Assembly: GCA_028865585.1 (NCBI GenBank) | Contig: JAGWJU010000055.1 | Span: 1 to 7,458 of the forward strand | Length of the DNA: 7,458 nt | Source: Elusimicrobiota bacterium | Lineage (GTDB): Bacteria > Elusimicrobiota > Elusimicrobia > UBA1565 > UBA9628 | Direction: 5' to 3' | Shown here: in pieces, positions 1 through 5,757 of the stretch | How positions within the stretch are numbered: the stretch's first letter is position 1 | How the letters are laid out: every line of letters starts with the position of its first letter | Notes under the pieces: generated by a model | The model's database searches: none | What the model was told of the DNA's origin: nothing | What the model saw: the letters and a program-made list of their open reading frames with translations, nothing else | Made by a program: the position numbers and the translations under genes

Positions 1-833
1 AGGTAGTCGAAATACTGATCCAGATGATGGAGGATGGCCGCGGGGCCCAAGTCCGACTCGATTTCCCGCTTGGAATAGGTGAAGCCCTCCAGTCCGGCGT
101 TGCGGGCCGAGAACATTTCGTCCGGCTGGTTTTCAACGTGGAAGACGAAGGGATGGATTCGCTGGCCTTGCGCGGTTTTTGTGCCGGCGCTCAAGACCGC
201 GCGCAGGAGGCCGGCGCGCTCGAGGGCCGAATCGGTCTGGGCGGGTGAGGACGCTTCCGGGGTCGCGGAATCGAATTGGGCGTCGCGGCTCAGCTTTTCC
301 GCGGAGGCGGAGGAGCCGCGGGAATCGTCGAGGAGGCGCCGGGACATCGCTTCCTTGAGGTGCTGCAGGTAGGCGAATGGCCGCGGCGACTGCGCGGAAG
401 AGCCGGATGAAGCCTCGCCCGTGTGAGTACGCGCGGTGTGCGGCGACGGCAGGCTCTCGGCGGAGGGCTCCGCTTGCGGCTGCGCCGGCCGGGCCGCTGC
501 TTCCGGCTCGACGGAGGCTTTGCTCGCGGGAGCGGCGGTGCGCGGCGTTTTCGAGTGAAACGAATCGGCCGGGATGGTGTCCGGAAGGGCGGATAAATTC
601 GTGTCGGGAGAGAGGTCCGTCGGCAGTTCAGGCAGGTTTGGAATCGAGGTCGCGGCGGGGGCGGACAGGCCGGTTGCGGGCAGATCCTGCGGGGCCCCTT
701 CCTCCGCGGAGAACTCCTGGGCGGCCAAACGGTAGCCTTCCAACTGAGGTCCGACTCCCAGGATGAGGAAGCTTATAAGGATGCTGAAGGCTTTGCGGAC
801 GAAGACGGGGAAGTCATCCTTGCTTCCGTTCAT
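1..833 (-). CDS. exported Ala/Pro/Ser-rich protein, function unknown (partial, C-terminus beyond left edge)
   Basis: The frame is open without a stop from an ATG at 833-831 to the window edge: 277 full codons plus two bases. The N-terminus has a charged stretch (MNGSKDDFPVFVRK), a hydrophobic core at about residues 15-28 (AFSILISFLILGVG) and a probable signal-peptidase site near LAAQ (residues 36-39), so export is likely. Residues 40-200 are low complexity, rich in Ala, Pro, Ser, Glu and Thr, and look like a disordered linker. From about residue 205 the composition becomes that of a folded domain (RAVLSAG, IHPFVFHVENQPDEMF, AILHHLDQYFDY), which continues past the edge. I do not recognise this domain. 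No clear Shine-Dalgarno precedes the ATG; a -10-like TACAAT lies only six bases upstream. The gene is divergent from the DUF5666-like gene. The open frames on the opposite strand here are its shadows. Reality of the gene is fairly sure; function is unknown. Confidence 0.8.
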   Translation of the reverse strand, partial: MNGSKDDFPVFVRKAFSILISFLILGVGPQLEGYRLAAQEFSAEEGAPQDLPATGLSAPAATSIPNLPELPTDLSPDTNLSALPDTIPADSFHSKTPRTAAPASKASVEPEAAARPAQPQAEPSAESLPSPHTARTHTGEASSGSSAQSPRPFAYLQHLKEAMSRRLLDDSRGSSASAEKLSRDAQFDSATPEASSPAQTDSALERAGLLRAVLSAGTKTAQGQRIHPFVFHVENQPDEMFSARNAGLEGFTYSKREIESDLGPAAILHHLDQYFDY

Positions 834-839
834 ACGCTC

Positions 840-845
840 ATTGTA
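840..845 (-). promoter_or_regulatory. possible -10 box (TACAAT) for the 1..833 gene, leaderless geometry
   Basis: Read on the minus strand, TACAAT matches the sigma-70 -10 consensus at five of six bases. Exactly six bases separate it from the ATG at 833, so transcription would begin at or next to the start codon. TTTACA lies upstream but only 13 bases away, too close for a normal -35 box. A promoter further upstream is an alternative. Confidence 0.3.
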
Positions 846-877
846 TCTTGCGAAGATTTGTAAAGCCTGAAGCCATT

Positions 878-929
878 GGCCCAAAAAAGCTGGGCAATAA
901 GGCCCACTTTTTGAGACCTTAAAGGCCCA
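878..929. repeat. cluster of GGCCCA repeats with a complementary TGGGC; alternative hairpins
   Basis: GGCCCA occurs at 878-883, 901-906 and 924-929, and the complementary TGGGC at 891-895. On the minus strand, TGGGC (906-902) can pair with GCCCA (895-891), and this hairpin is followed at once by GC and six Ts (889-884), like a weak intrinsic terminator. The same GCCCA can instead pair with the downstream TGGGC (883-879), which puts the T run into the loop. A further small hairpin, GCGCC-GGA-GGCGC, lies at 931-943, and CCTTAAAGG (917-925) is palindromic. The mutually exclusive pairings resemble an attenuator in the leader of the 1..833 gene, if that gene has a promoter further upstream. The stems are only five base pairs. 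Confidence 0.4.
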
Positions 930-951
930 GGCGCCGGAGGCGCGGCCAGCC

Positions 952-981
952 TGAGCACAACCTCGCCTGAAAGGGTATAAT
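952..981 (+). promoter_or_regulatory. sigma-70-like promoter of the DUF5666-like gene
   Basis: TATAAT at 976-981 is a perfect -10 box. The best -35 candidate is TGAGCA at 952-957 (three of six matches, 18-base spacer), which is weak. Transcription would start near 988, giving an untranslated leader of about 43 bases that contains the Shine-Dalgarno at 1015-1023. Confidence 0.55.
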
Positions 982-1014
982 CGGATCCGTCGGTCGTTAT
1001 CTCGCAATGGATGC

Positions 1015-1023
1015 AGGGAGGGA
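1015..1023 (+). promoter_or_regulatory. ribosome binding site AGGGAGGGA
   Basis: A purine-rich Shine-Dalgarno lies seven bases before the ATG at 1031. It decides the start: the in-frame ATG at 1007 lies upstream of it and would add eight polar residues (MDAGRDSI) in front of a normal signal peptide. Confidence 0.8.
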
Positions 1024-1030
1024 TTCAATC

Positions 1031-1471
1031 ATGAAGAAAACAATGACGATGGCGGCGGGCCTGCTTTGCGCTTTTGCTTTGTCGGCGGCGGCGATTCCAG
1101 CCAAACCGGCGGCTCACAAGGCGATGAAGGCGAAGTCCGCGGCCGTGAAGACGCACAAGACGACGGGCGCGATGATCTGGGGCCACGTCGAAAGCGTGGA
1201 CGCCAAGACCAACGCCTTGACCGTCAAGGAGCACGGCGGCAAGACCGTGACCGTGGCGCTCTCCGCGACGACCAAGTTCACGCGAGGCGGCAACAACGCG
1301 GCGGCGACCGCGGCGGCTCTCAAGGCCGGCGAGCGCGTGCGCGTCGCCTCCGAGCAGGGCGCGGCCAAGAACGTCCACATCTTCGTGGAGTGGGTGGCGA
1401 GCGCCAAGCCCGCCATGCACAAGAAGGCGAAGGCCGTCTCCTCTCCGGCGACCCCGGCGAAGAAGTCCTAA
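1031..1471 (+). CDS. small exported DUF5666-like protein with basic tails
   Basis: The protein has 146 residues. Residues 1-21 form a classic Sec signal peptide (MKKTMTMAAGLLCAFALSAA) with likely cleavage around residues 21-24, so it should act in the periplasm or outside. Residues 47-122 look like a DUF5666-type small beta-barrel: a GHVESVDAKTNALTV strand pair, TVTVALSATTKF, then LKAGERVRV and a final strand, VHIFVEWV. Tails rich in Lys, Ala and His flank the domain (about 25-45 and 125-146), and both contain a KPA-x-HK motif. The basic tails suggest contact with a polyanion such as cell-wall polymer, lipid or nucleic acid; this is inference. The Cys at residue 13 is not in a lipobox. The gene has its own promoter and ribosome site and ends at a strong terminator, so it is probably monocistronic. 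DUF5666 proteins have no established biochemical role that I know of. The family call is by pattern, moderately sure. Confidence 0.82.
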   Translation: MKKTMTMAAGLLCAFALSAAAIPAKPAAHKAMKAKSAAVKTHKTTGAMIWGHVESVDAKTNALTVKEHGGKTVTVALSATTKFTRGGNNAAATAAALKAGERVRVASEQGAAKNVHIFVEWVASAKPAMHKKAKAVSSPATPAKKS

Positions 1472-1489
1472 GCTCTTCCGTCTGGAAGC

Positions 1490-2041
1490 TTAAAAACGGC
1501 GCTCTCCCGCGAGGGGGAGCGCTCGTTTTTTTGCCCCGGCCGCGCCGTGCCGCTCGATCCGGTTGCGCTCCCAGACCAGGAGCGCCACGATGACGGCGTC
1601 GACCAGGAACACCGCGGCCAGGGCCGGCGAACGCCTGTAGGCCGCGCGGTAGCCCGTGTAGACTGTGCTCGCGGCAAAGATGACGATGGCCCAGAGGTAG
1701 GCCTCCTGCATTTCAAGCAGGACGCAGGCGGCTAGGGCCGCGTCGACCGCGCCGTGGATGATGAGGGACGCGCCCAAAAACTGCCGGAAATTGAGCGAAA
1801 GGTGCGCGGCCCAATGGCGCAGGTGGGTGGCGACGAAATCCGTGGGGTCTTCGCTCAGCTCCCCGGCGGTCAGCGCGCGCACCCAATGGTCGATGCCGGC
1901 GCGGTTCAAGGCCAAAAAGAGCGCGCCCAAAACCGCTTCAAAGGCGCCGTCGACGGCCTTGACCACGATCCCGGCCTTGAACGCGAGGTCGGCGATCTTG
2001 TCCCAGCGGCCGGCCGCGGAGCGGGCAGATGTGGATATCAC
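1490..2041 (-). CDS. DUF2127-family integral membrane protein
   Basis: The protein has 183 residues. It shows the pattern I associate with DUF2127: a start helix FKAGIVVKAVDGAFEAVLGA (residues 21-40), a polar stretch with ELSEDPTDFVATHLRHWAAHLS (split here as ELSEDPTD at 61-68 and HLRHWAAHLS at 73-82), a second helix with HGAVD (96-100), then YRAAYRRSPAL (131-141) and a last helix ending in WERN (157-160). Four hydrophobic segments are visible, roughly 23-45, 86-110, 114-134 and 138-157, so it sits in the inner membrane. The function of the family is unknown. The start is a GTG at 2041-2039; no Shine-Dalgarno is visible, and a -10-like element ends six bases upstream. The C-terminal tail (about 160-183) is basic and partly encoded by the terminator. 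The gene is divergent from gatC. Confidence 0.85.
   Translation of the reverse strand: MISTSARSAAGRWDKIADLAFKAGIVVKAVDGAFEAVLGALFLALNRAGIDHWVRALTAGELSEDPTDFVATHLRHWAAHLSLNFRQFLGASLIIHGAVDAALAACVLLEMQEAYLWAIVIFAASTVYTGYRAAYRRSPALAAVFLVDAVIVALLVWERNRIERHGAAGAKKRALPLAGERRF
1492..1532. terminator. strong intrinsic terminator between convergent genes, probably bidirectional
   Basis: The 5' arm at 1499-1508 pairs with the 3' arm at 1513-1522 over ten base pairs, including one G-U pair (1505/1516), closing a GCGA loop (1509-1512) of the stable GNRA type. Seven Ts follow at 1526-1532. On the other strand the hairpin is followed by CG and then five Ts (1496-1492), so it can also stop leftward transcription. 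It lies 27 bases after the stop of the DUF5666-like gene and inside the last codons of the DUF2127 gene. Confidence 0.85.
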
Positions 2042-2099
2042 GCTCTGATGGTATCAAAAGTAAGAAAGGATGAGGCAACCGGCAAGCAAAGAGCGTGAT
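2037..2099. repeat. perfect 10-bp inverted repeat in the DUF2127/gatC divergent region
   Basis: ATCACGCTCT at 2037-2046 is the exact reverse complement of AGAGCGTGAT at 2090-2099, with 43 bases between. The left arm covers the GTG start of the DUF2127 gene, and the right arm lies where the -35 region of the gatC promoter would be. The left arm is also part of a smaller palindrome, ATCA-CGCTC-TGAT (2037-2049). It could be a paired operator for both genes, or a chance match. Confidence 0.45.
2048..2056 (-). promoter_or_regulatory. possible extended -10 (TGATACCAT) for the DUF2127 gene
   Basis: On the minus strand, TG-A-TACCAT carries the extended -10 TG and four of six consensus bases. Six bases separate it from the GTG at 2041, which would give a leaderless or nearly leaderless transcript. 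No good -35 is seen. Confidence 0.3.
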
Positions 2100-2110
2100 T
2101 CCATGGCATT

Positions 2111-2119
2111 TGATATAAT
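2111..2119 (+). promoter_or_regulatory. extended -10 promoter (TGATATAAT) of the gat operon
   Basis: TATAAT at 2114-2119 is a perfect -10 box preceded by TG-A, the extended -10 signature, which fits the lack of a recognisable -35. Transcription would begin near 2126, leaving a leader of about 17 bases before the gatC ATG at 2143. That leader is C/A-rich and has no Shine-Dalgarno. Confidence 0.6.
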
Positions 2120-2142
2120 TGACGCGCCCAAACCAACCGACC

Positions 2143-2433
2143 ATGAGCCTCGGCCTCGAAGACGTCCGGAAAATCGCCAAGCTGGCGCGCCTGCGGCTCT
2201 CCACGGATGAGGAAGCCCTCTACCGCGAGCAGATGGGCAAAATTTTGGACTCGGTCGCGGAACTCTCCCGCCTGGACACGGCCAACGTGCCTCCAACGAC
2301 ATCGGTCTCGGGCGCCGCGGGCGCCTGGCGCGACGATCGGGCGGTCGTATTCGCGGGCGCCGAGAAAATCCTGTCCCTCGCGCCCGAGCGCGAAGGTCCT
2401 TATTTTAAGGTGAAGAAGGTGATCGAGGGATGA
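2143..2433 (+). CDS. gatC: Asp-tRNA(Asn)/Glu-tRNA(Gln) amidotransferase subunit C
   Basis: This 96-residue protein is of normal GatC length. GatC is the small cytoplasmic scaffold that wraps around GatA and joins it to GatB. Family hallmarks are visible: an N-terminal helical part with VRKIAKLARLRLS (8-20), MGKILDSVAELSRLDT (31-46), then VPPTTSV and an extended tail with RDDRAV (63-68) and a conserved-looking end, LAPEREGPYFKVKKVIE (79-95). The ATG at 2143 is preferred over an in-frame TTG at 2119, because the TTG overlaps the -10 box and would add residues without similarity to GatC. It is the first gene of the operon and overlaps gatA by four bases (ATGA). The absence of a Shine-Dalgarno before it is odd for a housekeeping gene. 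Confidence 0.95.
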   Translation: MSLGLEDVRKIAKLARLRLSTDEEALYREQMGKILDSVAELSRLDTANVPPTTSVSGAAGAWRDDRAVVFAGAEKILSLAPEREGPYFKVKKVIEG

Positions 2434-3884
2434 CGACCATCGGGCTTTCTGCGGTCGATATCGCCGCGGGCGTCTCAAAAGGCGCTTTCTCGGCCGAGGA
2501 GGTCGCGCGCGAGCACTTGGCCCGCATTAAGGAAAGGGACCCCGGCATCCGCGCCTTTGTGACCGTTCTTGAGGAGCAAGCGTTGGCTCAGGCGCGGACA
2601 ATCGACGCCAAGAAAAAGCGCGGGGAGAAGCCGGGCGCCCTGTGCGGCGTGCCTGTCGCGGTCAAGGACAACATCCTGGTCGAGGGCGTGGAGACCACCT
2701 GCTCGTCAAAAATTTTAAAGGGCTACGTCGCGCCCTATGACGCCGACGTCGTCGCGCGGCTGCGCAAGGCCGGCGCGGTCTTCATCGGCAAGACCAACTT
2801 GGACGAGTTCGCCATGGGTTCTTCGACCGAGAACTCGGCGTTCTTCAAGACCGCCAACCCCTGGAACAAGGACTGCGTGCCGGGCGGCTCTTCGGGCGGA
2901 TCGGCCGCGGCCGTGGCCGCGGGCTTCGCGCCCCTGGCCTTGGGCTCGGACACCGGAGGGTCCATCCGCCAGCCGGCGGCTTTGTGCGGCGCCGTGGGCC
3001 TGAAGCCTACCTACGGCGCGGTCTCTCGGCGCGGGCTCATCGCCTTCGCCTCCTCGTTGGATCAAATCGGCCCCATCACGCGCGCCTCGTCCGACGCGGC
3101 CCTGGCCCTTTCCGTCATCGGCGGTCATGATCCGCTCGATTCCACCTCCTCGCCGGACTTCGACGCGGCGGAAGCCCTTGAGCCTGCGCCCAAAAATTTT
3201 GCCGGCTTACGCGTGGGCGTTCCCAAGGAATACTTCATCGCCGGCATCGACCCCGAAGTGGAAAAAGCCGTTCGCGAGGCGATTTCGGTTTTCGAGAAGC
3301 TGGGCGCAAAGGTGATCGAGGTGTCCCTGCCGCACAGCCGGTACGCCATCAGCGCCTACTACCTCATCGCGCCCTCCGAGGCCAGCTCCAACCTCGCGCG
3401 CTTCGACGGCATCCGCTACGGGCGCCGGGCCGCGGAGGCCGCGACCTTGGAAGAAGTCTACGAGCGCTCCCGCGGAGAGGGCTTCGGCCCCGAGGTCAAA
3501 CGGCGCATCATGCTGGGGACCTACGCCTTGTCTTCCGGCTATTACGACGCCTATTACGCCAAAGCCCAGCGCGTCAGGACCCTCATCAAGCAGGACTTCG
3601 AGAAGGCGTTCGCGTCGGTCGATTTGCTGCTCACGCCCACGGCGCCGTCTCCCGCCTTCAAGTTCGGCGAGAAGACCAAGGACCCGCTGTCGATGTATCT
3701 TTCGGACGTGTTCACCATCCCCTCCAATCTCGCCGGCAACGCTTCAATTTCGGTGCCCTGCGGGCTGACGCGCGCGGGCTTGCCCGTCGGTCTGCAGATC
3801 ATCGCCGATCAATTCCAAGACGGGCGCCTCCTGGCCGCGGCCGCAGCCTTCGAGCGAGAACGGCCCTTCCCGAGGCTCAACTGA
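2430..3884 (+). CDS. gatA: Asp-tRNA(Asn)/Glu-tRNA(Gln) amidotransferase subunit A (glutaminase)
   Basis: This 484-residue protein is full length for GatA, an amidase-signature enzyme that hydrolyses glutamine and passes ammonia to GatB for conversion of Glu-tRNA(Gln) or Asp-tRNA(Asn). The Ser-cisSer-Lys triad is complete: Lys79 in GVPVAVKDN, Ser154 in PGGSSGGSA and the nucleophile Ser178 in GSDTGGSIR. From memory these numbers coincide with those of Staphylococcus aureus GatA. Further family motifs are GKTNLDEFAMGSSTE (120-134), LKPTYGAVSRRGL (191-203), SSGYYDAYY, LLLTPTAP and the C-terminal NLAGNASISVPCG and GLPVGLQII. The start ATG overlaps the gatC stop (ATGA, 2430-2433), with GAAGGTG about ten bases upstream; the stop shares one base with the Nudix start (TGATG). 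It is thus likely translated by coupled ribosomes. Nothing looks damaged. Confidence 0.98.
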   Translation: MTTIGLSAVDIAAGVSKGAFSAEEVAREHLARIKERDPGIRAFVTVLEEQALAQARTIDAKKKRGEKPGALCGVPVAVKDNILVEGVETTCSSKILKGYVAPYDADVVARLRKAGAVFIGKTNLDEFAMGSSTENSAFFKTANPWNKDCVPGGSSGGSAAAVAAGFAPLALGSDTGGSIRQPAALCGAVGLKPTYGAVSRRGLIAFASSLDQIGPITRASSDAALALSVIGGHDPLDSTSSPDFDAAEALEPAPKNFAGLRVGVPKEYFIAGIDPEVEKAVREAISVFEKLGAKVIEVSLPHSRYAISAYYLIAPSEASSNLARFDGIRYGRRAAEAATLEEVYERSRGEGFGPEVKRRIMLGTYALSSGYYDAYYAKAQRVRTLIKQDFEKAFASVDLLLTPTAPSPAFKFGEKTKDPLSMYLSDVFTIPSNLAGNASISVPCGLTRAGLPVGLQIIADQFQDGRLLAAAAAFERERPFPRLN

Positions 3885-4282
3885 TGCGCGAGGAATTTTC
3901 CGCCGGCGGCGTGGTCTTGAAGGATGGAAAGATGGCCCTGGTGCAGGTGGCCAACCTCAAGGGCGAGACGGTCTGGACCTTTCCCAAGGGCCACCTCGAG
4001 GCGGGCGAGTCGGCCCAGGAAGCCGCCTTGCGCGAAGTCGAGGAAGAGACGGGCTGGCGCTGCAAGACGATCAAGCCCCTGACCAAGGTGCACTACCAAT
4101 TTTCCCGACAAGGCGTGCCCGTCTCCAAGAGCGTCGAATGGTTCTTGATGGAGCCACTGGAAAAAGTCGGCGAGCCGGCCGAGGGGGAGATACTGTCCTG
4201 CCGCTGGGCCACGGCCGAGGCCGCGCGCGGATTGGTGCGTTATCCTTCCGATGTCGAGCTTCTTGGACTGGTGGCGGCCTGA
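3884..4282 (+). CDS. Nudix hydrolase, Ap4A-hydrolase-like
   Basis: The protein has 132 residues and is a single Nudix domain. The Nudix box spans residues 36-58 and is complete: Gly36, Glu42, then Arg50-Glu51, the metal-binding Glu54-Glu55, Gly57 and a Trp58 where an aliphatic residue is usual. FSAGGVVLKDG (5-15) and WTFPKGHLEAGE (31-42) resemble asymmetrical diadenosine tetraphosphatases such as the Aquifex enzyme as I remember it, as does the VHYQFSRQG part after the box. It therefore probably cleaves a nucleoside-diphosphate-linked compound with Mg2+, perhaps Ap4A; the substrate cannot be read from sequence. It overlaps gatA by one base (TGATG, 3882-3886) and gatB by one base (TGATG, 4280-4284), so it is made together with GatCAB. 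A GAGG lies about eight bases before its ATG. Fold is very sure, substrate only moderately. Confidence 0.93.
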   Translation: MREEFSAGGVVLKDGKMALVQVANLKGETVWTFPKGHLEAGESAQEAALREVEEETGWRCKTIKPLTKVHYQFSRQGVPVSKSVEWFLMEPLEKVGEPAEGEILSCRWATAEAARGLVRYPSDVELLGLVAA

Positions 4283-5757
4283 TGGCGAGCTACGAGATGG
4301 TGGTGGGCCTCGAGGTCCACGCGCAGCTGGCTACTGAAAGCAAACTTTTCTGCTCCTGTCCGACGGACGGCTTCGGCGCGCCGCCCAACAGCCGAATTTG
4401 CCCGGTGTGCACCGGACAGCCGGGCGTTTTGCCGGTCTTAAACCGGAGGGCCGCGGAGCTGGCCTTCCGCGCGGCCGCGGCGCTGGGCTGCCGCATCGCG
4501 CCCCTGTCCATTTTCGCGCGCAAGAACTATTTTTATCCCGACCTGCCCAAGGCCTACCAGATCTCCCAGTACGAGCTGCCTTTTTCCGAGCACGGGGGGC
4601 TTGAAATCCGGGATAAGGAGGGCCATACTCAGCGGGTGCGCATCCACCGGATCCACATGGAGGAGGACGCGGGCAAATTGCTCCACGCCGTGGGCTCGGA
4701 GAAACTCGACTATTCCTTGGTGGACTTCAACCGCGCCGGCACGCCGCTGGTCGAAATCGTCTCGGAGCCCGACATCCGCAGCTCCGATGAGGCCTACGCC
4801 TATCTCACGGCTTTGAAGGAAATCCTGCAGTACGCCGGAGTTTCAAACTGCAACATGGAAAAGGGCGAGATGCGCTGCGACGCCAACGTCTCCCTGAGGC
4901 CGGTCGGCGCGGAGAAGTTCGGCACCCGCGCCGAAATCAAGAATTTAAACTCCTCCCATAACGTCAAGCTCGCGCTCGATTATGAATTCGCGCGCCAGGC
5001 CGAGATTCTGGACTCGGGCGGCCGCGTCGTGCAGGAGACCAGGCTTTGGGACGCGGAGAGGGGCGCGACCGCCTCCATGCGCTCCAAGGAAGAGGCTCAC
5101 GATTACCGCTATTTCCCCGACCCGGACCTGCTGCCGCTCCACGCCGACGCGGCGTGGGTCGAGCGCGTCAAAGCCTCGGTGCCGGAGTTGCCCGCGCAGC
5201 GCCGCGCGCGCCTAGCCTCCGAGTTCGGGCTCTCGGACTACGACGCCGAGGTCTTAAGCGCCGACAAGGACCTGGGCGACTATTTCCTGGCCGCCAAGCC
5301 CGAAAAAGCCTTCGCCAAGACGCTCTCCAATCTCATGACCAGCGAGCTCTTGGCGCGCCTGAACGCCGAGAACCTTCCCAAGGCGGAGGCGCAGGGCAAG
5401 ATCAAGCCCGGAATCCTGGCTGAGCTGGCGCAAGTCGTCGCGGAGGGGAAAATCTCCAGCAAGATCGCCAAGGAGGTCTTCGCGCGCCTGTGGGACGGCA
5501 AGATGGCGGGGCCCGACGCACACGGCGGCATCATGGCCGCCATCGAGAAGCAGGGCTTAGCCCAGGTTTCTGACGAGGGCCAGATCAAGGCCTGGATTGA
5601 GGAAGCTTTAGCCGCCAACCCCAAGGCGGCCGAGGATTTGCGCGGCGGCAAGGAGCGCGCGGCCGGCTCCATCGTCGGCGCGGTCATGAAGCTTTCCAAG
5701 GGCAAGGCGAATCCGGCCCTGGTCAACCGCCTTATTAAGGAAGCGGTCAAGGCATGA
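4282..5757 (+). CDS. gatB: Asp-tRNA(Asn)/Glu-tRNA(Gln) amidotransferase subunit B
   Basis: The product has 491 residues, close to the usual GatB length. GatB phosphorylates the misacylated tRNA with ATP and transfers the ammonia from GatA. Visible family motifs: VVGLEVHAQL (7-16), KLFCSC plus RICPVC (Cys24, Cys26, Cys40, Cys43; a four-Cys site that probably holds zinc), ARKNYFYPDLPKAYQISQY (79-97), IHMEEDAGK (124-132), DFNRAGTPLVEIVSEPD (148-164), MEKGEMRCDANVS (192-204), EIKNLNS and HDYRYFPDPDLLPL (273-286). The region from about 300 is the helical hinge and the YqeY-like tail that binds tRNA, ending in the typical GKANPALVNRLIKE. The start at 4282 is chosen because an upstream in-frame ATG (4138) would add 48 residues read out of the Nudix gene. 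Only GGTGG precedes it, so coupling to the Nudix gene (TGATG) is likely. It overlaps the NHL gene by ATGA. Confidence 0.97.
   Translation: MASYEMVVGLEVHAQLATESKLFCSCPTDGFGAPPNSRICPVCTGQPGVLPVLNRRAAELAFRAAAALGCRIAPLSIFARKNYFYPDLPKAYQISQYELPFSEHGGLEIRDKEGHTQRVRIHRIHMEEDAGKLLHAVGSEKLDYSLVDFNRAGTPLVEIVSEPDIRSSDEAYAYLTALKEILQYAGVSNCNMEKGEMRCDANVSLRPVGAEKFGTRAEIKNLNSSHNVKLALDYEFARQAEILDSGGRVVQETRLWDAERGATASMRSKEEAHDYRYFPDPDLLPLHADAAWVERVKASVPELPAQRRARLASEFGLSDYDAEVLSADKDLGDYFLAAKPEKAFAKTLSNLMTSELLARLNAENLPKAEAQGKIKPGILAELAQVVAEGKISSKIAKEVFARLWDGKMAGPDAHGGIMAAIEKQGLAQVSDEGQIKAWIEEALAANPKAAEDLRGGKERAAGSIVGAVMKLSKGKANPALVNRLIKEAVKA

Noticed and set aside
24..766. Three plus-strand open frames (24-248, 79-372, 377-766) that could be small genes
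   Set aside because: They lie antisense to the continuous minus-strand frame 833-1, which has a signal peptide and coherent composition. Their products are Arg-rich shadow proteins without recognisable motifs.
1007..1030. Upstream ATG at 1007 for the DUF5666-like protein
   Set aside because: The Shine-Dalgarno lies between the two ATGs and serves the one at 1031, which gives a regular signal peptide.
1754..2098. Plus-strand open frames opposite the DUF2127 gene
   Set aside because: The minus-strand product has four membrane segments and DUF2127 motifs. The plus-strand products are polar, without motifs.
2119..2142. TTG start of gatC at 2119
   Set aside because: It overlaps the -10 box, so it would lie upstream of the transcription start. 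The normal GatC N-terminus begins at the ATG at 2143.
4138..4281. N-terminal extension of gatB from an ATG at 4138
   Set aside because: The 48 extra residues are read from the Nudix gene in another frame and have no GatB similarity. The ATG at 4282 overlaps the Nudix stop and gives the normal GatB start.
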